Source: Labrys sp. WJW (GTDB lineage: Bacteria > Pseudomonadota > Alphaproteobacteria > Rhizobiales > Labraceae). Taken from it: a stretch of 64,000 bases of DNA. Below the pieces are notes generated by a model, which was not told the origin of the DNA, made no database searches, and saw nothing but the letters and a program-made list of their open reading frames with translations. The stretch's first letter is position 1. Each line of letters begins with the position of its first letter. Below are positions 23,997 to 31,087 of the stretch, in pieces. Where the stretch lies: NCBI RefSeq assembly GCF_001676615.1, contig NZ_LYXZ01000012.1:30780-94779 (forward strand), in the 5' to 3' direction. Made by a program: the position numbers and the translations under genes.

Positions 23997-25676
23997 TTAG
24001 GTGGTAGAAGTCGGAAGCCGCTCTTGCGGCGCTTCCGCCAGCACCTTGTCGTAATTGTTCTGCTCTTCATGCAGAACGCCGCCGAAGACCGTATTGCCCT
24101 GCAACACTAGGTCGCCCTGCGTAGTGCACTCGAAGGGGTCGCCAGTAGTCACCAAGAACGGCTTTTGGTGAATATTGGTGCAGATATAGAAGTCTTCTGC
24201 CAACTTGGGGTTCATCGTTTCAACCGCCCAAATCCTTTGGCGGTCCTCATCGAACCCGGCATTGACCTTTGGCCGATAGAACTTGCCGCCGATATGCGGC
24301 GCATCCGACTGCCACATATAGTTCAGCGGAGCGTAACCGAACGTCGCATCCGGCGTAGCGTGGTCCACATCCACATAGCTGCACGGCACCGCATCGACCT
24401 TTTCAGGATCGAGCGTATCACGCAGATAGGCCGGGAAATCCTTGACGGCCTTGGCGTGCAGGAACGGATCTCGCTGGCGCTCGAAAAGCTGGTCGGGGGT
24501 AATTTCTGCGACCACCATGACGACGCCACCGGTTGGCACGCGTGGCGTCTGGATCGAGATATCGACATACGTCGCCCCATTAACAGCGCTCTTCGAAAGG
24601 TTATCGCCGTCCGACGCATACCGCTTGGACATGCCGAACACAGTATCGCGCTCAGCAACCAGCATCGGCTGCGTCATGAACTGCTCAGGAATGGACAGAC
24701 CATCCATGAGCATATTGATCACCCAATCCTCCGAGTGGCCGTTATACTGCTCACGCAGCTTGGCGAATGCCTGCGTCTTGCGCGCCAACTCAATGTTGGA
24801 CAGCGACACAGTAATGCCTTGCGCATTCAACTCCGCCCAAATGTCCGGCATCAGTTCCGCACCCGGCTTGACGCGCTTGATGTAAAACGCCGCTGCCGTG
24901 CCATCGAACGTCCCGAGGCCCGTTGACCCAGCCGGCGGCGGCTGCCCCGCGCTATCGCGCAGGTTCGCACCAAGCGCCGGCCCGACCGCATAACCCTTGT
25001 CCGCATAGATGCCGCGCACCGGCAGCCGGTTAGTTCCAGCCGTAATGTTCAGCGGAACCTCACCGTCAATGACGGCCTGGTCGAAGCTGGGCACAATGTG
25101 CTTGAACCGCTCCCGGTTCCAGAACGCCGGCGCCAGGTCTGTTGCCAGGCGAGCACGCTTCGCCAGCTTGGCCGACCGATTGCCCGCACGGAAATTCCAA
25201 ATCTGGTTATACGCCTCCAGATACATGGTATTCACCATGTCGGTTTCCTTGGCGTGCAGCCCAAGGTACTTGTACACGGCGTTCGACCCATGCGTCCCGA
25301 ACACTGCCGTTTCCACGAACGGCACCACAGGAAGCCCCTTGAATTGCTGGCCTTCCCAAGACCGGTTCAATTGGTCCATAGACCCCTCGAACCGGTCGAA
25401 TGCCAGGAACGGCACCAAGTACGCCTTCACCGAGACGTTGATGGCGTTCATGAGAATTTCAGCCGTTTCCATGCTCTCGAAATTGAGACGCAGCCGGCCC
25501 GAGATCACGCTATCTTCGCGCAGCACCGGAGCGGCGAACACCGGCACCATCTTGCCAGCCGGCAACGACGTGATGCCGCGAGCGGCCCAACGTCGGGTTG
25601 TACGCGGAGCCACAAGCGGAGTTGTGGACATGCGTGCGTCAGCGGGCGCAACCAATGCGCCTTTACCTGTCTTCAT
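23997..25676 (-). CDS. Microvirus major capsid protein (VP1/F)
   Basis: A 559-aa capsid protein of the Microviridae F family. Family-type features: ITSLPAGKMVPVFAAPVLREDSV near the N-terminus, SFDQAVIDGEVPLNITAGTNRLPVRGIY, a long internal insert (about residues 230-290) of the sort that forms threefold surface protrusions, and C-terminal GLPLNYMWQSD-like sequence (FGYAPLNYMWQSDAPHIGGKF). Its start overlaps the stop of the small basic protein gene (ATGA). This is the best single marker for placing the phage among microvirus subfamilies. Confidence 0.93.
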   Translation of the reverse strand: MKTGKGALVAPADARMSTTPLVAPRTTRRWAARGITSLPAGKMVPVFAAPVLREDSVISGRLRLNFESMETAEILMNAINVSVKAYLVPFLAFDRFEGSMDQLNRSWEGQQFKGLPVVPFVETAVFGTHGSNAVYKYLGLHAKETDMVNTMYLEAYNQIWNFRAGNRSAKLAKRARLATDLAPAFWNRERFKHIVPSFDQAVIDGEVPLNITAGTNRLPVRGIYADKGYAVGPALGANLRDSAGQPPPAGSTGLGTFDGTAAAFYIKRVKPGAELMPDIWAELNAQGITVSLSNIELARKTQAFAKLREQYNGHSEDWVINMLMDGLSIPEQFMTQPMLVAERDTVFGMSKRYASDGDNLSKSAVNGATYVDISIQTPRVPTGGVVMVVAEITPDQLFERQRDPFLHAKAVKDFPAYLRDTLDPEKVDAVPCSYVDVDHATPDATFGYAPLNYMWQSDAPHIGGKFYRPKVNAGFDEDRQRIWAVETMNPKLAEDFYICTNIHQKPFLVTTGDPFECTTQGDLVLQGNTVFGGVLHEEQNNYDKVLAEAPQERLPTSTT

Positions 25677-25750
25677 TTCTTCAGACCTTTGATTTTTCGG
25701 ATGATACGCCGGATCTTAACCCGTCGCTTTAAGCAACGGCGGCAAGCCAT
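25673..25750 (-). CDS. Small Arg/Lys-rich DNA-binding protein (J/VP8-like)
   Basis: A 25-codon gene too short for most ORF callers. It encodes MACRRCLKRRVKIRR followed by a second basic stretch ending GLKK; 13 of 25 residues are Arg or Lys. A GAGAGG lies upstream of the ATG, and the stop overlaps the capsid start (ATGA). This size, charge and position just before the capsid gene match the microvirus DNA-packaging protein J/VP8, which neutralises the packaged ssDNA. Two cysteines (positions 3 and 6) are unusual. Confidence 0.8.
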   Translation of the reverse strand: MACRRCLKRRVKIRRIIRKIKGLKK

Positions 25751-25774
25751 TGTCGTTTACCTCTCGCTAACCAA

Positions 25775-26626
25775 TTATCGCGAGAGGGGAGGGGGGTACC
25801 ACATGCGTGGGTCCTCCCAATCCCCAGACCTACCGGGGACCGCCTTGTTTGCGGCCTTCTTCGTTCTCGACAGATAGCCCGCAGCGTCTTCCCACAACCC
25901 AGGTACCTTTCGGTACTTATCGACCCAGGCGCGAGCGCCTTTGTCTATGTTGCTGTAGACGTCACCAGCGAAGACACCCAACCCGCCAATCGTCGAAAAC
26001 AGTTCGTTTTCGCCGTAGCGCTTTTCGATGACTTCCGCATCGGGGAGCCCCTTATTCACGACCGCCCCCGACTGCGTCGGATACGGATTCGTCAGAGTAG
26101 GGGCCTCCACCTTTGGCGTCTTGGTTTCCGCCGCACTATCCGGCAGCGGGACCGCTGCCGGTAACGACACATTTGTCTTACCGTGCGGAACGCCCGACCC
26201 CACACGGGGGCGAGCTACGGCACCACCCGTCACAGCCGGGACTCCGCCAATCGAGACACGATTGCGCGCTGCCGTGTCGGCCTGGAGGTTAGCAAGCTGC
26301 GCTTCCTGAATTTTATATTGCATCTCCCGCGACTTATCGTTGAACGGATCGATTGCTTGCAGGAAGTTATCAGCGATGCCAGGGAGCGCACCCGCTACCC
26401 TGGATAGCGGCGATGAACCGCCGCCCGTGGTGCTCGATACGGAGAAACCCGCCGAGCCACCATTGCGGATCGCAGTAAGGGGATTAAACCCCGCTGCCTC
26501 AGCTTCACGCACCATGCGTCGATAATCGACGTAACTGGTTGTGACTTTCGGCTCATCGTCACCGCCGCCGAAGAGACCGCCGAGGATGCTTGCGCCCGCA
26601 GATAGGAGGCCGCCGAGCCAGCTCAT
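25775..26626 (-). CDS. Microvirus DNA pilot protein VP2 (H-like)
   Basis: A 283-aa minor virion protein. It opens with a glycine-rich hydrophobic segment (MSWLGGLLSAGASILGGLFGGG) and then DYRRMVREAEAAGFNPLTAIRNGG, the AGxNPL pattern typical of VP2. A coiled-coil-like stretch (MQYKIQEAQLANLQADTAARN) lies in the middle. These proteins are thought to form the tube that delivers DNA across the envelope. The start overlaps the previous stop by 4 bp. Confidence 0.9.
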   Translation of the reverse strand: MSWLGGLLSAGASILGGLFGGGDDEPKVTTSYVDYRRMVREAEAAGFNPLTAIRNGGSAGFSVSSTTGGGSSPLSRVAGALPGIADNFLQAIDPFNDKSREMQYKIQEAQLANLQADTAARNRVSIGGVPAVTGGAVARPRVGSGVPHGKTNVSLPAAVPLPDSAAETKTPKVEAPTLTNPYPTQSGAVVNKGLPDAEVIEKRYGENELFSTIGGLGVFAGDVYSNIDKGARAWVDKYRKVPGLWEDAAGYLSRTKKAANKAVPGRSGDWEDPRMWYPPPLSR

Positions 26627-26823
26627 TTGCGGCCCTCCGTTTTCCGGAGAAGCTTGCCGATCACGAGATCAACCGCCACCAGGGCGATGATTGCGACGGC
26701 CTTCGCAAACTCCGTTTCTCCGTTTTGGCCCGCAGGCATGTAAGCCCACGTTGCGCCCGCCGCCATGGTTCCGAGCCGGGAAGCCAGCGGCGTCAGCAAT
26801 TCCCGGAACACGATATCTTTCAA
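26623..26823 (-). CDS. Small single-TM prophage protein, holin candidate
   Basis: A 66-aa protein starting at a TTG codon with GGGAGA about 9 nt upstream. It has one hydrophobic segment near the C-terminus (AKAVAIIALVAVDLVIGKLL) followed by a basic tail (RKTEGRK). It is the first gene of the phage, overlapping VP2 by 4 bp. A holin to release the M15 endolysin is a reasonable guess given that pairing, but the family is not recognised. Confidence 0.7.
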   Translation of the reverse strand: MKDIVFRELLTPLASRLGTMAAGATWAYMPAGQNGETEFAKAVAIIALVAVDLVIGKLLRKTEGRK

Positions 26824-26857
26824 TGCGTTAGTCTCCCTTTTTAAGGTGAGACTCCAT

Positions 26858-26885
26858 TATTCGCATAAGATATATTATGGAACAT
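26858..26885 (+). other. dif-like XerC/XerD site, right prophage boundary
   Basis: Arms TATTCGCATAA and TTATGGAACAT around a GATATA centre. The inner parts (GCATAA and TTATG) match the E. coli dif arms, and the two halves are more symmetric than in the left copy. Phage genes end 34 bp to the left; host sequence with a terminator starts 36 bp to the right. Confidence 0.85.
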
Positions 26886-26921
26886 AAACCCATCCCCCCA
26901 ACCGGCCCAAGGGCCTGATAA

Positions 26922-26947
26922 ACCGGGCTTTTCGGGAAAAGCCCGGT
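26922..26947 (-). terminator. Terminator of the DUF533 gene
   Basis: Perfect 11-bp stem ACCGGGCTTTT / AAAAGCCCGGT with loop CGGG, followed on the minus strand by TTTATC. It lies 46 bp after the DUF533 stop, between that gene and the dif-like site. Confidence 0.75.
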
Positions 26948-26993
26948 CTTGGGGTTCGTGTTCGGGATCGACGCGGTCTGATCCCCGGCCGCG

Positions 26994-27719
26994 CTATCGG
27001 CCGACGGCGGCAGCCAGGCCGTTGTCGATCTGGCCCGTGACGGCCTGCGGCAGCTTCAGGCGGCTGGCCAGCACATGCAGATAGGAATTCTCGGCTGGCG
27101 AAGCGGCGCCGACGGCGATGCGCGAAACGGCGTAGACCTCGGCCGCCAGTTCCGGCGTGCTCGCACCACGCACGATCGGCTCCATGTCGAATGGCTTGCT
27201 CAACTCCTGGAACAGGAAGTTGCGTTCGTCATCGGAGAGATCGAGCTTGTCGGCATGTCCGAGGATCAGGCTCTGCTCCTCGGCATCGACATTGCCGTCG
27301 GCCTTGGCTGCATTGATCATGGCGCCCAGCAAGAGCTTGGCATGGCTTTCAGCCGCGGCGGGTGTTTCCACGGGCAATGCCTCGACCGCACGTGCCTCGA
27401 TGACGGGCGGCAGCGGTTGCGAGCTCGACAATTGTGGCGGCAGGAAGCCGCCTGGTGCGCTATTGGCCGCCGTGGCGCCGTTGTCGGCTGTTGCCGGAGC
27501 ACCGGCTTGCCCTGCCTGGCTGCGTTGCCAGGCATGCAGCGCCAGCGCGCCGATAGCGGCAATGCCGCCATATTTGACGGCGGCGCCGGCCAGATCCCGG
27601 CCGGTCTCGGTAAACAGGATGCCTGCCGCAGCGCCACCAGCCGCCAGCTTCTTGCCCGGCGTGTTGAGAACTTGACCGCCGGCACCCAGCACTTTTCCAA
27701 GCAGATTATTCAGGTCCAT
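26994..27719 (-). CDS. DUF533 (TerB-like) membrane-associated protein
   Basis: A 241-aa protein starting MDLNNLLGKVLGAGGQ, typical of DUF533. It has a glycine-rich hydrophobic segment (about residues 20-60), a low-complexity Ala/Pro linker (about 65-120) and a C-terminal helical TerB-like domain (KLLLGAMINAAKADGNVDAEEQSLILGHADKLDLSDDE, where the acidic residues are conserved). The function of this family is not established. Open frame upstream of the ATG at 27719 is dropped because it lacks family similarity. Confidence 0.85.
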   Translation of the reverse strand: MDLNNLLGKVLGAGGQVLNTPGKKLAAGGAAAGILFTETGRDLAGAAVKYGGIAAIGALALHAWQRSQAGQAGAPATADNGATAANSAPGGFLPPQLSSSQPLPPVIEARAVEALPVETPAAAESHAKLLLGAMINAAKADGNVDAEEQSLILGHADKLDLSDDERNFLFQELSKPFDMEPIVRGASTPELAAEVYAVSRIAVGAASPAENSYLHVLASRLKLPQAVTGQIDNGLAAAVGR

Positions 27720-27962
27720 TATCCGTTCTTGCTCCTCTACGATCGCCCAGCCCGAGCTCGCCACGAACTTTCGGACGTCTCCATCTTGGGATTCGACCGG
27801 ATCGATCAGCACGGCCGGATGTGGTGCCAAGAACCCGGCGGCTTCAAGGCCGCCAATATGAAATCTTGGTCATGAAGGCAATGACAACTTAACATGAAAT
27901 TTCAAATTTTTCATTGTATTTCAATATGTTGAAAGATTGTTCGGACCTGATTTCCTGGGGAG

Positions 27963-28475
27963 TTATTGCGACGACGAGACGCCCGGAACCTTGTCCAGGG
28001 ACAAGGCGGTGCCGGTTTTGACCCGGTCCATCACGACGAAAGTCCGGAAGCGCCTGACGTTGCTGTTGGCGAAGAACAGCCGGCGCGTCAGTGCTTCGTA
28101 GTCAGCCATCGACGGCACGTTCAAGATCAGCACGAAATCCGTTTCTCCGGCGACATAATAGCATTGCTGTATGCAGGTTTCGGCCAGGAAAGCCTTCTTT
28201 GCCTCGTCGATCAGGGCGCTTCGCTCGCGCTCCAGGTCGACATTGACCACGATGGTCAACGGCTGGCCAAGTTTGGCCGGATCGAGCATGGCGACATTGG
28301 CTGTGATGACGCCACTCTCCTCCAGGCGTCGGATGCGGCGTTGTACGGCCGGCGCTGACAGGTGAATGGCATCGGCGATCTTGCGTTGAGGCGTGTGGTT
28401 GTCGCGCTGCAGGATAGCCAGGATGGCGACGTCGAAGCCGTCAAGTTCGAGAGATGAGCCGGAAATGCGCGACAT
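27963..28475 (-). CDS. Lrp/AsnC-family transcriptional regulator
   Basis: A 170-aa regulator with an N-terminal HTH (FDVAILAILQRDNHTPQRKIADAIHLSAPAVQRRIRRLEESGVI) and a C-terminal AsnC/RAM domain (CYYVAGETDFVLILNVPSMADYEALTRRLFF). The ATG at 28475 is chosen over an upstream start that would add 13 residues. It is divergent from the diaminopropionate ammonia-lyase gene and is probably its amino-acid-responsive regulator. Confidence 0.92.
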   Translation of the reverse strand: MSRISGSSLELDGFDVAILAILQRDNHTPQRKIADAIHLSAPAVQRRIRRLEESGVITANVAMLDPAKLGQPLTIVVNVDLERERSALIDEAKKAFLAETCIQQCYYVAGETDFVLILNVPSMADYEALTRRLFFANSNVRRFRTFVVMDRVKTGTALSLDKVPGVSSSQ

Positions 28476-28489
28476 GGAGACCTGACGAG

Positions 28490-28560
28490 ACAAAATTGCA
28501 CCAATGATCCCCAATCAGAGCGCTTTCATCGGCCGCTACGCAATAGAATTGCGCCTGATA
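28490..28560. promoter_or_regulatory. Divergent lrp-dpaL promoter region with AATTGCxCC repeats
   Basis: The 99 bp between the divergent genes contain AATTGCACC (28495-28503) and AATTGCGCC (28549-28557), two near-identical direct 9-mers 54 bp apart, about five helical turns. Lrp-family proteins often bind several phased sites, so these are candidate binding sites. Confidence 0.35.
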
Positions 28561-28574
28561 AATGGAGGTCCCCG

Positions 28575-29783
28575 ATGCATCTGGTCAATTCCGGCCCGCA
28601 CTATCGTTCCGCCATCCTCGCCGAAGACCGAGACATGCTGGGAAGTGCCGGTGCGGACGAGGTCGAGCGCTTTCTAGCCATTCGTGCCGATTATCGCCCG
28701 ACCCCCCTGCTCTCCCTGCCCGCTTTGGCGGAACGGCTCGGCATCGGCGAGCTCCTCGTAAAGGATGAGGCCCATCGCCTAGGCCTTTGTAGTTTCAAGG
28801 CTCTTGGTGGAGCCTATGCCGTGGTGCGGCTGGTCATCGAGAGAGCAAGCCGGCAGTTGGGACGGCAAGTTGATTACGCAGAACTCGGGCAGGACGACGT
28901 CAGACCGGTTGCCTCCGGGATGGTTTTCGCGTGTGCGACTGACGGCAATCACGGTCGTTCCGTTGCACAGGGAGCCCGGCTTGTCGGAGCCAAAGCCGTG
29001 ATCTTCGTGCATGGCGGGGTGAGTCCGGGGCGCGTGGAGGCGATCGCAGCCTTCGGGGCCGAGATCATACGGGTGGATGGCACCTATGACGACTCCGTTG
29101 CCGAAGCCGCGCGCGTCAGCCAAGCCAGGGGCTGGACCGTTGTCTCCGATACGTCCTGGACTGGTTATGAGCGCATCCCGAGCCTTGTGATGCAGGGCTA
29201 TACCACCATTCTGCGCGAGGCCCTGCAGCAGATGCGCGAACCGCCGACCCATTTATTCGTCCAGGCCGGCGTCGGCGGCATCGCGGCGGCGCTTGGTGGC
29301 CATGCAGCACTGGTCCTCGATGCCCGGCGCCCGAAGCTGGTGGTGGTCGAGCCGGCGCTCTCGGCCTGTGTCTTCGCCAGCGCGAAGGCCGGCCGACCCG
29401 TGAAGGTCGGCCATGGTGCTCCTACGGTGATGGCGATGCTGGAATGCTACGAGCCATCCCAGGTTGCCTGGCGGATCCTGGAGCGGGTGGCGGACGGTTT
29501 CATGACAGTGGAGGACGAGGAAGCGATCACCGCGATGAAGGCCCTGGCGCGTCCTTTGCCTGGCGATCCCGCTATTGTCGCTGGTGAGAGCGGCGCGGCC
29601 GGTTTTGCCGGCTTGCTTCAGGCTGCTCGGGACGATGTCATGCGCCAGGCACTCGGCCTGGATGCCCATGCCCGCGTTCTGGTGATCAACAGCGAAGGCG
29701 CCACCGATCCCGCGCGATACCGGGATCTTGTCGGCCTCGACGCGGAGGATGTGCGGATGGCAAATGGCGAGGCCCGGGCATGA
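28575..29783 (+). CDS. dpaL: Diaminopropionate ammonia-lyase
   Basis: A 402-aa fold-type II PLP enzyme of the length usual for DpaL. The PLP lysine lies in SFKALGGAYAV (about residue 75), with CATDGNHGRSVAQGARL and the glycine-rich phosphate loop QAGVGGIAAALGG. The enzyme converts 2,3-diaminopropionate to pyruvate and two ammonia. It overlaps the M20 hydrolase by 4 bp (ATGA), recalling the ygeX-ygeY neighbourhood in E. coli. Regulation by the divergent Lrp protein is likely. Confidence 0.9.
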   Translation: MHLVNSGPHYRSAILAEDRDMLGSAGADEVERFLAIRADYRPTPLLSLPALAERLGIGELLVKDEAHRLGLCSFKALGGAYAVVRLVIERASRQLGRQVDYAELGQDDVRPVASGMVFACATDGNHGRSVAQGARLVGAKAVIFVHGGVSPGRVEAIAAFGAEIIRVDGTYDDSVAEAARVSQARGWTVVSDTSWTGYERIPSLVMQGYTTILREALQQMREPPTHLFVQAGVGGIAAALGGHAALVLDARRPKLVVVEPALSACVFASAKAGRPVKVGHGAPTVMAMLECYEPSQVAWRILERVADGFMTVEDEEAITAMKALARPLPGDPAIVAGESGAAGFAGLLQAARDDVMRQALGLDAHARVLVINSEGATDPARYRDLVGLDAEDVRMANGEARA

Positions 29784-31021
29784 GCGAAATATCCATCCAG
29801 GCCGAGCGCTTGCTGGGGCGTCTGCGCAGTCTCGGGGCGATCGGTCGTGGCGACGATGGCCAACTGGCGCGATTGGCTGCATCCGACGCCGACAAGGCAG
29901 GGCGCGACAGTCTGGTTCGATGGCTCGAGGATGCGGGCCTTGAGGTCGCTATCGACAGGATCGGCAATATCTTCGGCATCTGGCAGCCGGACGATGTACG
30001 GGACGAGGCCCCGCTCCTGCTCGGCTCTCATATCGACACCGTCATCGACGCCGGAATCTATGATGGCTGCTATGGTGTGCTGTCGGGCCTGGAAGTCATC
30101 GAGACGCTGAAATCCTCGGGCTGGCACCCAAGCCGCCCGATCGCCGTGGCTGCCTTCACCAATGAGGAAGGCGTACGCTACGCGCCGGACATGATGGGTT
30201 CCCTGGTCCATGCCGGCGGATTGCCGGTCGAGGAGGCGCTTGCCTCGATCGGCACCGATGGGACCAGGCTTGGCGCCGAGTTGCTGCGGATCGGCTATGC
30301 GGGCGAACGGGAGCCCGGCTTCCTCAAGCCGTATGCCTATCTGGAGCTTCATATCGAGCAGGGCCCGGTGCTCGAACGCGAAGGCCGGGCCATCGGTGCC
30401 GTCGAGACGCTGCAGGGCATCTCCTGGCAGCGCATCACCATAGAGGGTGTCGCCAACCACGCTGGCACCACCCCGATGTTGCTGCGCCATGATGCCGGTC
30501 ATGCCGCGGCGCGCGTGATAACCTTTCTGCGCGAGCGGGCCGTTGCCGCCAATACGCCATCGGTGGCGACCGTCGGCAGCCTTCGTTTCAAGCCGAATGC
30601 CATCAACGTCATCCCAGCACGGGCGACCTTTACCGTGGACCTGCGCGATCCCGACGAGATGCGCCTGCGCGAGGCAGAAGGCGCCCTCGCCTCATTCCTC
30701 GACGTGCTCGCCCGGTCGGAGGGCGTCACGGTGTCCGTCGAGCGCCTCGCCCGCTTCGAGCCGGTCATTTTCAACAGGGAACTGGTGGATCAGATCGAAC
30801 AGGCGGCGGGCCGGCGCGGCCTGCCCTGCCGCCGGATGACTTCCGGGGCGGGGCATGATGCCCAGATGATGGCGCGGATTGCGCCCTCAGCCATGATCTT
30901 CGTGCCCAGCGTTGCCGGAATCAGCCACAATCCCAAGGAGTTCACGCCGGATGCCGATCTTCTCGCCGGTGCAAGCGTGCTTCTCGACGTGGTGCGAAAT
31001 CTCACCGCTGCGCCGGGGTGA
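29780..31021 (+). CDS. M20-family Zn-dependent amidohydrolase (N-carbamoyl amino acid/allantoate type)
   Basis: A 413-aa hydrolase of the hydantoinase/carbamoylase family. Metal ligands are visible in LLGSHIDTVIDAGIYDG, FTNEEGVRY, ELHIEQGPVLE and, at the C-terminus, GISHNPKEF; the dimerisation domain holds GVANHAGTTPM and PNAINVIPARATFTVDLRDPD. Members cleave N-carbamoyl groups or allantoate. Because it is coupled to DpaL, it may release 2,3-diaminopropionate from a carbamoyl precursor; that is inference. Confidence 0.9.
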   Translation: MSEISIQAERLLGRLRSLGAIGRGDDGQLARLAASDADKAGRDSLVRWLEDAGLEVAIDRIGNIFGIWQPDDVRDEAPLLLGSHIDTVIDAGIYDGCYGVLSGLEVIETLKSSGWHPSRPIAVAAFTNEEGVRYAPDMMGSLVHAGGLPVEEALASIGTDGTRLGAELLRIGYAGEREPGFLKPYAYLELHIEQGPVLEREGRAIGAVETLQGISWQRITIEGVANHAGTTPMLLRHDAGHAAARVITFLRERAVAANTPSVATVGSLRFKPNAINVIPARATFTVDLRDPDEMRLREAEGALASFLDVLARSEGVTVSVERLARFEPVIFNRELVDQIEQAAGRRGLPCRRMTSGAGHDAQMMARIAPSAMIFVPSVAGISHNPKEFTPDADLLAGASVLLDVVRNLTAAPG

Positions 31022-31087
31022 TCCCAATCCGCTGTAGTCGATCAATCGCTCGAAAAAATCCATTTATCACATTGGTAAAGCTGGATT

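Larger units (their letters stand above)
20797..26882 (-). mobile_element. Integrated Microviridae (ssDNA phage) prophage at dif
   Basis: About 6.06 kb between two dif-like repeats, a normal full microvirus genome length. It carries the hallmark set on one strand: replication initiator VP4, major capsid protein, VP2 pilot protein and a J/VP8-like basic peptide, plus an M15 endolysin, a small TM protein and two unknown proteins. There is no integrase gene, as expected for phages that use host XerC/XerD. All genes are open, most are coupled by ATGA-type overlaps and have good ribosome binding sites, so the prophage looks intact. Base composition, especially in VP4 and the intergenic regions, is visibly more AT-rich than the flanking host DNA. 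Confidence 0.92.

Noticed and set aside
23899..24000. Short plus-strand frame with a hydrophobic stretch in the prophage
   Set aside because: All other phage genes are on the minus strand; no ribosome binding site and only 33 codons.
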